A DNA stretch of 64,000 nucleotides from contig CALLMD010000010.1 of the NCBI GenBank assembly GCA_938007935.1, positions 186,001 to 250,000 on the forward strand, read 5' to 3'. The translations under genes were made by a program, and so were the position numbers. Every line of letters begins with the position of its first letter. Position 1 is the stretch's first letter. The notes below the pieces were generated by a model. The model saw only the letters and a program-made list of their open reading frames with translations, was not told where the DNA came from and did no database searches. The DNA is from an uncultured Hellea sp. (GTDB lineage: Bacteria; Pseudomonadota; Alphaproteobacteria; Caulobacterales; Maricaulaceae). Below, in pieces: positions 33,531 through 41,560 of the stretch.

Positions 33531-34124
33531 CTAGTGACCACAATGTCTGTGGTGGCGATGTCTGTTTCTATTGCGGTAACGCGGACGGGAATAGTAACTA
33601 TCTCCGTAATAGCCTCTACGGCCACCATAATATCCACCAGAACCAATATTGATGCTTAGCGATGTACGCGGGCGAGAATAATAGCTTCCCCCATAATATG
33701 GCTGAGAATAGCTCGTCGTATAATAAGGCCGCGATGTTGTATAATATGGCTGGCTATAAGACGTTGTATAGCTATGTGTCGGGTAGCTATTATAATAACT
33801 CCCGCCAGTGTTATAATACCCGCTATAGCCGCCGCTATATCCGTTATTATAATATCCATTGCCAGCATAAGTGCGGCTACCGCTTCCTGCGATAGAGGCA
33901 CCCGCAACGCCGCCAAGAACAGCACCTAGGACTGAACCTTCAGTCCGCGCGCCATTGCCCGCGACTTGGGAGCCTATAACACCGCCGAGAACTGCGCCAA
34001 TAGCGCCGCCAACCAATTGTTGATCACCATTACTTCCGCCGTGATAATAACCGTTCGCTGAAGCAATCGGTGCTGCTGCAAGCGATATGATAGCCGCTGC
34101 GACAAATCCAAGTTTAAATTTCAT
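33531..34124 (-). CDS. Glycine-zipper envelope protein, Tyr/Ser/Gly-rich tail
   Basis: 197 residues. Signal peptide (MKFKLGFVAAAIISLAAAPIASA), then a glycine-zipper 2TM-type module: QQLVGGAIGAVLGGVIGSQVAGNGARTEGSVLGAVLGGVAGASIAG. The rest is Tyr/Ser/Gly-rich with repeats such as SYSQPYYTTSRPYYTTS and ends in an Arg/His-rich GRRGYYGDSYYSRPRYRNR tail. Proteins with this zipper, such as the 17-kDa rickettsial antigen, sit in the outer membrane. ATG 34124 is chosen for GGGAG seven bases upstream; the ATG at 34130 is too close to it. First of three related genes in a row. Confidence 0.8.
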   Translation of the reverse strand: MKFKLGFVAAAIISLAAAPIASANGYYHGGSNGDQQLVGGAIGAVLGGVIGSQVAGNGARTEGSVLGAVLGGVAGASIAGSGSRTYAGNGYYNNGYSGGYSGYYNTGGSYYNSYPTHSYTTSYSQPYYTTSRPYYTTSYSQPYYGGSYYSRPRTSLSINIGSGGYYGGRRGYYGDSYYSRPRYRNRNRHRHHRHCGH

Positions 34125-34253
34125 GTACATACTCCCAAATATTTAGCATCTAGAACTGACAATACCGAGTTTAAGATGAACCTATCATGCATCAAAAATG
34201 GTCAAAATGCAAAAACTAGACTCAGTTGTCATTTCACCGTCGCAAAATGAGAC

Positions 34254-34280
34254 AAAAAAAGCGGTTCCCTAAAGAACCGC
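34254..34280 (-). terminator. Intrinsic terminator of the 34332-35891 gene
   Basis: On the minus strand GCGGTTC/GAACCGC (7 bp, 6-base loop) is followed by seven T. Confidence 0.8.
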
Positions 34281-34294
34281 CTCCCCCAATCGTC

Positions 34295-34326
34295 CTTGCC
34301 GTCCTTTATAAGACGGCAAGTTTTTT
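34295..34326 (+). terminator. Plus-oriented terminator-like hairpin 5 bases from the 34332 stop
   Basis: CTTGCCGTC (34295-34303) and GACGGCAAG (34312-34320) with an 8-base loop, then six T on the plus strand. It faces away from the minus-strand gene and would stop plus-strand transcripts from running antisense into it. Confidence 0.6.
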
Positions 34327-34331
34327 ACTCA

Positions 34332-35891
34332 TTAATGACGGCAATCAGATGCGTGATGGCCTTTCATCTCGTTACCGAGACTGTCATAACGCTTACCACC
34401 ATCTCCGTAGCAATATTCGCCACCTGCAGACGGCGTAACAACTGTTTCAGGAACTGAATAACCAGTTGAATATCCGCTAGAATATCCAGATGAATAACCG
34501 CCTGTTGCAGCCTCTAAACATGTTCCATCAGCTTGCTGAGTTGTGCCAGCTGGGCAATCCGCCATATCAGTAGACGAACCATAAGCTGTAGACCCGCTAT
34601 AAGTTGACGTTGAACCGTAAGACATTGACGATCCCTGCTCATATGTGTCTGGAAGCGTAACACTTCCATAAGCCGCAGTTGAGCCATGATCCATGCCGTG
34701 TCCCATACCATGTGTATGTGTATGCGTTACAGCAGGTGCTGGGCGGTCAACATATTTGATGACTTCTTTTTCAACAATCTGTGTGACCGGAACTTCTTTA
34801 ATCACTTCCACAGGAACTTCTTTGATAACCTCATATGGGCGATCAACATATTCCACGACAGGACGATCAACTTCTTTGATTACTTCCTTGATGACTTCAT
34901 ATGGACGATCGACATATTCAACCACTGGACGGTCAACATGCTTGACAACTTCCTTGATGACTTCAACAGGGCGGTCAACATACTGAACGCGGTCAACATG
35001 TTTGATGACTTCTTTCACTACAGGGCGATCAACATATTGAACGACAGGACGGTCAACATGCTTAACGACTTCTTTAACCACAGGACGATCAACATACTGA
35101 ACAACAGGACGGTCAACGTGCTTGATCACTTCTTTGACCACAGGGCGGTCAATATATTTAGGTACTTCACGAACAACTGTGCGCGTTTGAATTTGCGGCG
35201 GTGAGGCCACAACGACAGTGCGCTGCTGCACAGGGCGTGTTGAACGCACAGGATAAGTATTCGTTACAAAACGACCACTTTGAACAACATGTGTTCCGCC
35301 TGGTCCCATAGCAGGACCAAATCCGACAGGACCCGCTGGGCCGAAGCCAGGGCCAAATCCTGGACCAAAGCCGCCTACAGGAACTGGAGCGAGCGGAACA
35401 CCACCCGGACCAAAGCCAGCAGGGGCAAAGCCGCCGCGAGCTGTGCCATAACGAGACGCGCCGCGATTAGACAGCGCGTAACCTGCAACGCCGCCAAGGA
35501 CAGCGCCGAGAGCCGTACCTTCTTGACGTTGGCCTGAACCCGCTAGGTTTGAGCCAATCGCGCCGCCAAGGCCTGCGCCGATACCTGCGCCAACAAGATT
35601 TCGGCCATTAAAGCCAGGATTAAATGATCCTGCATAAGGATTACCGTAATAATTACTACGGCTATTTCCGTAAGCTGCGCCCGCAAGGCCGCCGATAGCT
35701 GCGCCAATAGCTGTACCTTCATCACGAACACCTGAACCCGCAAGATTAGATCCGATTGCACCGCCAATACCTGCGCCAATTGCGCCGCTTAGAAGTGTAC
35801 CATTATCAAGGCCACCAAAAACTTGGGCTTGAGCTGTAGTTGGCGCGATTGCCATGGCTGCAATGGCAGCTGTTGTCATAAGAAATTTCAT
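34332..35891 (-). CDS. Glycine-zipper protein with VDRP/VKEV repeat domain
   Basis: 519 residues in clear blocks. Signal peptide 1-22 (ending TAQAQ). Two glycine-zipper modules at about 32-75 and 99-139, near-copies of each other (GAGIGGAIGSNLAGSG... / GAGLGGAIGSNLAGSG...). A Gly/Pro/Phe-rich stretch (150-200). Then residues 242-384 are a tandem array of VVKEVIKHVDRP and VVQYVDRP units. A His-rich piece (THTHTHGMGHGMDHG), Ser/Tyr/Gly repeats and a Cys-containing tail (CPAGTTQQADGTC, YCYGDGGKRYDSLGNEMKGHH) end the protein. The valine/charged repeats look like alveolin- or articulin-type skeletal motifs. ATG 35891 has GAGGAG six bases upstream. A CtrA box lies 88 bases upstream. Confidence 0.82.
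   Translation of the reverse strand: MKFLMTTAAIAAMAIAPTTAQAQVFGGLDNGTLLSGAIGAGIGGAIGSNLAGSGVRDEGTAIGAAIGGLAGAAYGNSRSNYYGNPYAGSFNPGFNGRNLVGAGIGAGLGGAIGSNLAGSGQRQEGTALGAVLGGVAGYALSNRGASRYGTARGGFAPAGFGPGGVPLAPVPVGGFGPGFGPGFGPAGPVGFGPAMGPGGTHVVQSGRFVTNTYPVRSTRPVQQRTVVVASPPQIQTRTVVREVPKYIDRPVVKEVIKHVDRPVVQYVDRPVVKEVVKHVDRPVVQYVDRPVVKEVIKHVDRVQYVDRPVEVIKEVVKHVDRPVVEYVDRPYEVIKEVIKEVDRPVVEYVDRPYEVIKEVPVEVIKEVPVTQIVEKEVIKYVDRPAPAVTHTHTHGMGHGMDHGSTAAYGSVTLPDTYEQGSSMSYGSTSTYSGSTAYGSSTDMADCPAGTTQQADGTCLEAATGGYSSGYSSGYSTGYSVPETVVTPSAGGEYCYGDGGKRYDSLGNEMKGHHASDCRH
34740..35168 (-). repeat. Tandem VKEV(I/V)KHVDRP-VVQYVDRP coding repeat
   Basis: About 143 codons made of 7- to 20-residue units with highly similar DNA (recurring gacggtcaacatgcttga-like copies on the plus strand). 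Prone to slippage; copy number may vary between strains. Confidence 0.85.
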
Positions 35892-35978
35892 TTTTGGCTC
35901 CTCAAAATGCCGAAAAAATATTGTCGACCACCCCACACAGTGGTGTGCTTGCCTATTGCTATGCAAGCTTCACGCCGA

Positions 35979-35993
35979 TTAACTATTTATTAA
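35979..35993. promoter_or_regulatory. CtrA box upstream of the VDRP-repeat gene
   Basis: TTAACTATTTATTAA is an exact TTAA-N7-TTAA match, the CtrA consensus of Caulobacter-like bacteria. It lies 88 bases upstream of the start codon of the minus-strand gene at 34332-35891. Confidence 0.6.
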
Positions 35994-36111
35994 CACATAA
36001 AAATAGGTGTTACAAAAGCGCTCGCCTGTTAAGCGAGTAGTTTTAGCAGTAAATCTTGAAGATTTAGCAGTTAAACTTGGTTAAATTTTTATCTATGAAA
36101 ATCTAATAATT

Positions 36112-36137
36112 AAAAAAGGCCCGAAAAATTCGGACCT
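36112..36137 (-). terminator. Intrinsic terminator of the 36161-36874 gene
   Basis: On the minus strand AGGTCCGA pairs with TCGGGCCT (one U-G pair) around a short loop, followed by six T. Confidence 0.75.
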
Positions 36138-36160
36138 TCATTTTAGAGTTTTATCGTCAC

Positions 36161-36874
36161 TTAGTGGGAACTATAGCATGCATTCCCGTTATGGTAATGA
36201 CGATTAGACCTGCGCAGTTCACGTTTGATTCGCTTCTTCCTGCTTTTAAGCTCTGCAAGCTTATGGCCAATCTCATCAAGGCGGCGATCAACATATGGAT
36301 CATACCTATAGCTACGACGGTTTTTTAGCTCATAGCGCTCTTGACGCAAACGATCTATTTTACGGTCAATCCTGTCCAGACGGCTATATCCGCCATCATT
36401 ATACCCATAACCGCGTGAATGACCAAAATCTCTATTGCCGTAGCCACGGTTTTGATATCCAGTCGTGTGGTGTACCGTTTGAACGCGCGGGCTTGTGTAA
36501 ACCGTGCGGTTTGAACGGCCAGAATAGCCTGAATTATAAACACGAGGCGCCCGGTCATAGGTCACAATTCTACCGCTTTCAGTCCTGCATTTACGCTTAT
36601 CATCACCGATAGCAGCGCCTAGTCCTGCGCCAATAACCGCGCCTAAGGCAGATCCTTCCGAACGCGCGCCGCGGCTCGCAACTTGAGAGCCTAATACGCC
36701 GCCTGCAACTGCGCCAATAAGGCCGCCAACAAGTTGGTTCTCAGTATCGGCGCGTTTACAATCTTCATAACGGTAATTTCCGTTACTATAATTACCCGCA
36801 TGTGCGATAGCTGGGGCTGTTAGTGTGACCGCAGCCAGTGTGACTGCAGCGAGAGTTTTTTTAGCATTTGCCAT
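36161..36874 (-). CDS. Glycine-zipper envelope protein with Arg/Lys-rich helical tail
   Basis: 237 residues. Signal peptide (LAAVTLAAVTLTAPAIAHA), a YxxCKRADTENQ segment, then a glycine zipper QLVGGLIGAVAGGVLGSQVASRGARSEGSALGAVIGAGLGAAIG, almost identical in style to its two downstream neighbours. The C-terminal third (SRLDRIDRKIDRLRQERYELKNRRSY...LDEIGHKLAELKSRKKRIKRELRRS) is a highly charged coiled coil. It should be anchored in the outer membrane with the basic coil free to bind peptidoglycan or another partner; that is inferred. AGGAG lies six bases before the ATG. Confidence 0.8.
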   Translation of the reverse strand: MANAKKTLAAVTLAAVTLTAPAIAHAGNYSNGNYRYEDCKRADTENQLVGGLIGAVAGGVLGSQVASRGARSEGSALGAVIGAGLGAAIGDDKRKCRTESGRIVTYDRAPRVYNSGYSGRSNRTVYTSPRVQTVHHTTGYQNRGYGNRDFGHSRGYGYNDGGYSRLDRIDRKIDRLRQERYELKNRRSYRYDPYVDRRLDEIGHKLAELKSRKKRIKRELRRSNRHYHNGNACYSSH

Positions 36875-36996
36875 GATAATCTCCTGTCTTGGCGTGCGGT
36901 GGGGAGAATGCCCGACCGATAAAACAGGTTTATATCCTCGCCTCTGAACTCACTCTGAGACTAAGCTTCATATTCGGTTCATGAACATTAAGGTGC

Positions 36997-38082
36997 TTAT
37001 TTAGACACGCCATGACGTTTGAAGAAGGCCCCGATCTCGTCCAATGCCTGATGAGCCTCTTGAACGTAATCATCAAAAATTTGCCAAACATGGGGCAGAT
37101 TGGTCCAACTTTGAAATATGACTGGAGAACCTTGCGCCTCTGCCTTGGCGGCATAGCGCGCACCGTCATCAAATAGCATTTCTGTTGCGCTTGCATGTAC
37201 CAGGGTTGGCGCAAGACCAGACAGCTCATCATATATAGGCGAGATCAATGGATCTGCGGGATTAAAGCCATAGGCTTTCTTTAGGCCCCACAATAGAAGA
37301 GTGCGCGGCGCTTTTAGCACGGGCTTTAAGAGCGGCGTTAAAATCAAATCCTTATCCAGATTTTTTTTCATTGAAGGACTTGAAAGCGTTGCGTCGGTTA
37401 CGGGCGAAATCGCCATAACAGCATCCGGCTTTCGCGTCGCCGTATCACGCGCCCAGTGGCTGACCATTAATGCGAGGTTCCCACCAGCGGAATCTCCAGC
37501 AACGCCAATCGCCTCGGCCTTTGCCTCGCCGTCAGGGCCATTCTCCAATATCCAGCTATAGGCGGCGCGGCTATCATCAATGGAGGCTTGCCTATGATTT
37601 TCGGGCATAAGTCTGTAATTAGGAGCAAAGACGGCGCAGCCTGTTTGCTTGGCGATGTTATAGGTAATAGGACGGTGGCTTATGGCGCTGCCCACCGTAA
37701 AGGCCCCGCCGTGTAAATAAAGAATACGTTTATTGGGGTCTGTCCCCTCCAGCAATGTCCAATCCCCATCGATCTCAACGCCGTCATGAGTAAAACGATC
37801 TGTGCGAAATTCGCAGTCATAGTCCCGCGCCAAGCCCGCCGCATCAAAGCGCTCACGCTTACTCGACCAGCCTGCACTGGCATTGGCTGCTTGTCCGTGC
37901 ATGCCAAAATTCTCATTCAAATAAGCGTTTAAGCGCTCTATCCCATCAGGATTTTGAGGCACGTCGAAGGTAATCGGTAGGTTGCGGTCATATTGGCTGA
38001 GATTTTCGCCGCCAAGCACGCGGTGTGTATAAAGTAAAAAACAGATTAGCAGCGCCGCTAAAATTATGATCGCGATATACAT
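36997..38082 (-). CDS. Hormone-sensitive-lipase family esterase
   Basis: 361 residues. N-terminal membrane anchor (IAIIILAALLICFLLYTH), then an alpha/beta hydrolase of family IV: oxyanion motif YLHGGAFTVGS, nucleophile elbow GVAGDSAGGNLAL, Asp in VHASATEMLFDDG and His in NLPHVWQIF. The tail QEAHQALDEIGAFFKRH is normal for the family. It hydrolyses short- to medium-chain esters; the natural substrate is unknown. It stands alone. Confidence 0.87.
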   Translation of the reverse strand: MYIAIIILAALLICFLLYTHRVLGGENLSQYDRNLPITFDVPQNPDGIERLNAYLNENFGMHGQAANASAGWSSKRERFDAAGLARDYDCEFRTDRFTHDGVEIDGDWTLLEGTDPNKRILYLHGGAFTVGSAISHRPITYNIAKQTGCAVFAPNYRLMPENHRQASIDDSRAAYSWILENGPDGEAKAEAIGVAGDSAGGNLALMVSHWARDTATRKPDAVMAISPVTDATLSSPSMKKNLDKDLILTPLLKPVLKAPRTLLLWGLKKAYGFNPADPLISPIYDELSGLAPTLVHASATEMLFDDGARYAAKAEAQGSPVIFQSWTNLPHVWQIFDDYVQEAHQALDEIGAFFKRHGVSK

Positions 38083-38176
38083 GTATAGCCTTTTTCAAAT
38101 GCAAATTAGCTATGATGTATTCTTACATAAAATAAAAGGCGCATTTATAAATAGCCATTTATCAAGAGAAAGATCG

Positions 38177-39349
38177 TTATTTCACTCTGGCGCGGGCTCT
38201 GGCTAAAATTGCAGGATCGACATTCGCCTCAAGCCTTTTTCTAAGCTCAGCTTTATCTTTATCATAATCATCAACGCTGCTTTGGCCTGATTTTAATAGC
38301 CAATAATAAGCCTCTTCAAAGTTTTGCGCCACGCCTTCTCCTTTGGCCAAAGTAAAGGCATATAAAAACTGGCCTTCCCCGTCACCGCCTCGCGCTGATT
38401 TTTCAAACCACTTAGCGGCCTCTGTTTCAGAGCGCGCTGCGCCTACGCCTTGATAGACCAATAAACCATAATCAGCTTGCGCCGCGGCGTGACCGCCTTC
38501 TGCGGCTTGCTTTAGCAGCGCCGCTGATTTTGTCGAATTTGGCCGAATGTCAAAATTTTCTGCATACATGACGCCGGCAATATAAGCGGCTTCAACATGC
38601 CCTGCTTGCGCGGCTTGCTCATAATATCTTAGCGCCTTTTTGGGGTCTTTTTCGAAATAGCTATCGCCCAAGCGCTTCGTCGCGTCTTTGTCAAAGCTCT
38701 GAGAGGCTTTTTTCAAATATTTCTCCGATTGTTCTGCATCACTGCGGGTTCCTTGCCCTGTGCGGTAAAGGTCAGCCAAAGCCCGCATCGCGTCGGTGCG
38801 GCCCATATCAGACGCCCGCGTCAAATATGAGATCGCATCAGTTTGCGTTAAGCCTGCTTCGTTTTTAATCGCCATTTCACCCAAAGCCACAAGAGCATCA
38901 GGATGGTTCTTTTGAGCGGCCATATTGTACCAAGCCCGGGCATGTTCTTTATTCACATATCCCGCTTCGCCCTTGCGTAATATATAACCTGCCATGACAG
39001 CCGCATCTGCGCTCCCTTGATGGGCGGCGCTACTGGCATAAGCTAAGGCTGTTTTTTTATCACCGGCTTCAAAGCGTTTCAGCGCGTCTTCAAAGGTAAT
39101 GGCATTGACCGCAACATCATTGGGCGCGGCAGAGGCAGGTATGGCCGTCAGCGGCGCTAAGACGCCGATTGATAAGACTGACAGAGCTGTGAGAATTGCG
39201 AGACGGCTGACGCTGGCCCTTCTGGATAGTCCCAAACGCCCGAAGATACGGCGATGAAATCCGCCCCCTGCTCGATTACTTGCGAGGCGTTTTGAAGGGT
39301 TATCCCGCCAATCGCGACGGATGGTATTTCGACGGCTTCTTGCCACCAT
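38177..39349 (-). CDS. Sel1-like repeat (TPR) periplasmic protein; start uncertain
   Basis: Up to 390 residues. The C-terminal 300 residues are Sel1-like/TPR repeats: AVMAGYILRKGEAGYVNKEHARAWYNMAAQKNHPDALVALGEMA, AYIAGVMYAENFDIRPNSTKSAALLKQAAEGGHAAAQADYGLLVYQG and similar. A signal sequence ([27 protein letters not shown]) lies at about residues 49-75, preceded by an Arg-rich extension. ATG 39349 has GGAG eight bases upstream; a TTG at 39235 would start just before the signal sequence. Either way the 5' end overlaps thiE in another frame (193 or 79 bases). The partner protein is unknown. Confidence 0.8.
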   Translation of the reverse strand: MVARSRRNTIRRDWRDNPSKRLASNRAGGGFHRRIFGRLGLSRRASVSRLAILTALSVLSIGVLAPLTAIPASAAPNDVAVNAITFEDALKRFEAGDKKTALAYASSAAHQGSADAAVMAGYILRKGEAGYVNKEHARAWYNMAAQKNHPDALVALGEMAIKNEAGLTQTDAISYLTRASDMGRTDAMRALADLYRTGQGTRSDAEQSEKYLKKASQSFDKDATKRLGDSYFEKDPKKALRYYEQAAQAGHVEAAYIAGVMYAENFDIRPNSTKSAALLKQAAEGGHAAAQADYGLLVYQGVGAARSETEAAKWFEKSARGGDGEGQFLYAFTLAKGEGVAQNFEEAYYWLLKSGQSSVDDYDKDKAELRKRLEANVDPAILARARARVK

Positions 39350-39876
39350 GCTAAAATCTCCACGTCTGCGCGAAATTTTGCTTGCTTTGTTTGCGTTTCA
39401 AAAAACGCGCCAAAGGCCACATAATCCGCGCCGGCTGAGGCCGCTTTAAAGGCCAACTCCTTAGAATTATGACATGTGACGCCAATAATTGCATCCCCGC
39501 CAAGCAGTTCTCTGGATGAAAAATAGTCCATGTCGCTTTGCCCGATATGAACACCATCTGCGCCAACCTCCTTGGCTAATTCCGGGTTATCATTAAGCAA
39601 AACCAATGTGCCATGCTCATGACATATCGGTTTTATAGCTTTGGATGCCTGAATGATGGCTGAATTATTCATTGGGCCGCCATTCATGTCTTTGAGACGA
39701 ATTTGAAGACATGCCACAGGCGCCGCCGAGAGGGCGGCATGCAAGGTTTCACAATAAGCGCCCAAATCGGCAATCTGCGGCGGCGTGATTAGATAAAGCT
39801 GACAGGCTTGCGGCTCTTCAGCTTTGTAGCTCTCATCTGACTTGGGTTTAGATGCCTTTTTCTTCTTCGCGCTCAT
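39157..39876 (-). CDS. thiE: Thiamine phosphate synthase
   Basis: 239 residues. TIM-barrel ThiE signatures: [52 protein letters not shown] (pyrophosphate/metal side), [36 protein letters not shown] and [30 protein letters not shown]. It joins the thiazole and pyrimidine halves of thiamine. A Lys-rich N-terminal extension ([14 protein letters not shown]) is not typical. Its start overlaps the CsaA-like gene by 4 bases, and its 3' end overlaps the Sel1-repeat gene. No TPP riboswitch is seen. Confidence 0.88.
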   Translation of the reverse strand: MSAKKKKASKPKSDESYKAEEPQACQLYLITPPQIADLGAYCETLHAALSAAPVACLQIRLKDMNGGPMNNSAIIQASKAIKPICHEHGTLVLLNDNPELAKEVGADGVHIGQSDMDYFSSRELLGGDAIIGVTCHNSKELAFKAASAGADYVAFGAFFETQTKQAKFRADVEILAWWQEAVEIPSVAIGGITLQNASQVIEQGADFIAVSSGVWDYPEGPASAVSQFSQLCQSYQSAS

Positions 39877-40232
39877 AGCAAGCGGGCTCCGTTGGGCACA
39901 TCACTATCAGGACTAAAAAGAGCGACATGCCCGTCAGCATTGTGAAAACCCAATGTCAAAACCTCAGACATAAAGGGGCCGATTTGGCGCTTTGGAAAAT
40001 TCACCACAGCCGCAACTTGCTTGCCAACCAAAGAGGCAGGGTCATAAAGCGCAGTTATCTGCGCTGATGATTTTTTCACGCCGATCTCAGGGCCGAAATC
40101 TATTTTTAATTTATAGGCAGGTTTTCTGGCCTCGGGAAACGCTTGGGCCTCTAAAATCGTGCCCGTTCGAATATCGACCTTCAGGAAAGTCTCAAAATCT
40201 GTTTCGCATTCTGGCGCTGGTATTTTACTCAT
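39873..40232 (-). CDS. CsaA/YgjH-like tRNA-binding-domain protein
   Basis: 119 residues forming one EMAP/tRNA-binding OB-fold: [81 protein letters not shown]. This matches CsaA, proposed as an export chaperone in Bacillus, and YgjH; the in vivo role in proteobacteria is unsettled. It is translationally coupled to thiE (ATGA overlap). Confidence 0.9.
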   Translation of the reverse strand: MSKIPAPECETDFETFLKVDIRTGTILEAQAFPEARKPAYKLKIDFGPEIGVKKSSAQITALYDPASLVGKQVAAVVNFPKRQIGPFMSEVLTLGFHNADGHVALFSPDSDVPNGARLL

Positions 40233-40282
40233 AGCGCGCTTATGACAATCACCATGTTTTGCGTCCAGTTGAAAAAGAGTTC

Positions 40283-40771
40283 ATGCCAATGATAATTCGC
40301 CGCGCAACCCCCTCAGACCATGACGATATATGGGCCCTTGTTGAGCCTGTCTTTCGCGCGGGCGAAACCTATCCTGTTGCGCGTGATATCTCCCCCGAAG
40401 ATGGACTGGCCTATTGGCTTGCCCCGGAAAAAACGCTTTTTGTAGCTGAGGACAACAGCAAACTAGTCGGTCTTTATTATATCAAACCAAATACGGGCGG
40501 CGGCGGCGGCCATATTTGTAATTGCGGGTATATCACCTCGGTCTCGGAGCGCGGAAAAGGTATCGCTAAAAAGCTCTGCGCGCACTCCGTGGTCATTGCC
40601 AAAGAAAGCGGCTATCGCGGCATGCAATATAATTTGGTCATTTCAACAAATTTCGCGGCGGTCAATCTTTGGAAAAAAATGGGATTTAAAATCGTCGGAA
40701 CGCTGCCCGGTGTCTTCAACCACCCCGACAAAGGCGACGTCGATGCCTTTGTAATGTTTCAAGCGCTTTAA
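40283..40771 (+). CDS. GNAT-family N-acetyltransferase
   Basis: About 162 residues. GNAT fold: MIIRRATPSDHDDIWALVEPVF, a central strand AEDNSKLVGLYYIKPNTGGGGGHICNCGYITSVSERGKGIAKKLCAHSVVIAKE (acetyl-CoA-binding V/I-S-E-R-G-K-G-I-A) and VNLWKKMGFKIVGTLPGVF. It acetylates an amine of an unidentified substrate. ATG 40283 is used; ATG 40289 is equally possible and a TTG at 40259 is less likely. It diverges from the csaA-thiE unit. Confidence 0.83.
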   Translation: MPMIIRRATPSDHDDIWALVEPVFRAGETYPVARDISPEDGLAYWLAPEKTLFVAEDNSKLVGLYYIKPNTGGGGGHICNCGYITSVSERGKGIAKKLCAHSVVIAKESGYRGMQYNLVISTNFAAVNLWKKMGFKIVGTLPGVFNHPDKGDVDAFVMFQAL

Positions 40772-40813
40772 TGACCATCGCAGATTTCAAGACTAACGTG
40801 AGGTGAACTATGG

Positions 40814-40852
40814 TTAACAACCTCTTAAGACTTATGGTTAACAGTCTCTTAC
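40814..40852. promoter_or_regulatory. Tandem CtrA boxes upstream of a lipoprotein gene
   Basis: Two direct repeats: TTAACAACCTCTTAA (40814-40828, exact TTAA-N7-TTAA) and TTAACAGTCTCTTAC (40838-40852, one mismatch), 24 bases apart centre to centre. A GATTC (CcrM site type GANTC) follows at 40856-40860. The lipoprotein gene starts 45 bases downstream. This fits a CtrA-controlled, cell-cycle-timed promoter. Confidence 0.7.
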
Positions 40853-40896
40853 ATTGATTCGCCTAATATTGATGGCGACCAATTGAAGAGACTAAC

Positions 40897-41415
40897 ATGA
40901 GACCAGAGCCAAAATTCTCTTTGAGCGCCATATTAATTTCGGTGGCGTGTCTGTCTCTGACAGCTTGTGGCTCTCATATGTCAAACGCTGCGGCCTGCAC
41001 TACCGCCACTTATGTTCAATCTTGCGACTATACCGGTCAGTCCAATATAAAAGCCACGCGCTATGGCGGCGAGCTAGGTCAATATTATCAACAAAGCTAT
41101 AATTACCAGCAGGCCTATATGCCAGCGCCTTATATTGCCGCTTATCCCGCTCTTCGCCCTGTGCCCCCCATGCCTCAAGCTGTAGTCAATTATGCGCCCG
41201 CGCCAGCCCCAGTGCAACAATCTGAACCAGCCCCCATGATCGAAACTACGCCTGTTTACGAACCGGCCCCTATGACCGAGAGCGCCCCGCCTTTAACAAG
41301 CTGGACCCCTGAATCTTGGAATGATCCTTGGACAGAGGAGCCTGAGTGCCCCGAAGGGACGATTCAAGGCTATGGCGGCAGAGGCTGTGTGCAGGTCGCT
41401 ATTCCGCGTAAATAG
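40897..41415 (+). CDS. Proline-rich lipoprotein, function unknown
   Basis: 172 residues. Lipobox VACLSLTACGSHM, Cys-containing AACTTATYVQSCDYTGQ, a Tyr/Gln-rich part (GQYYQQSYNYQQAYM), a Pro/Ala/Glu-rich spacer (PAPAPVQQSEPAPMIE) and a C-terminal CPEGTIQGYGGRGCVQV motif with two Cys. I do not recognise the family; the layout (lipid anchor, flexible spacer, small disulfide knob) suggests an outer-membrane protein reaching toward peptidoglycan. Probably CtrA-regulated through the boxes upstream. Confidence 0.75.
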   Translation: MRPEPKFSLSAILISVACLSLTACGSHMSNAAACTTATYVQSCDYTGQSNIKATRYGGELGQYYQQSYNYQQAYMPAPYIAAYPALRPVPPMPQAVVNYAPAPAPVQQSEPAPMIETTPVYEPAPMTESAPPLTSWTPESWNDPWTEEPECPEGTIQGYGGRGCVQVAIPRK

Positions 41416-41560
41416 TCATTATCTTACGTTTTTGAATTTTATAATCACGTCCTGAATAGGCCGCTAGAGGCTCTGCCCGCTAAATCAAGCCTAACCCCCT
41501 AAATTGGCACATATTTTGCTTTGATTAGCTCAAATAGTTTCAATTTAGGATAATATTCAA

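Noticed and set aside
34686..35204. 172-codon frame rich in Asn/Phe/Asp opposite the VDRP-repeat gene
   Set aside because: It is the antisense shadow of a repetitive coding sequence; the opposite strand has a signal peptide, ribosome site and terminator.
40810..40857. 15-codon frame MVNNLLRLMVNSLLH with GAGG upstream
   Set aside because: The repeat that creates it is fully explained by the tandem CtrA boxes (TTAA-N7-TTAA). It is more likely promoter DNA than a peptide gene.
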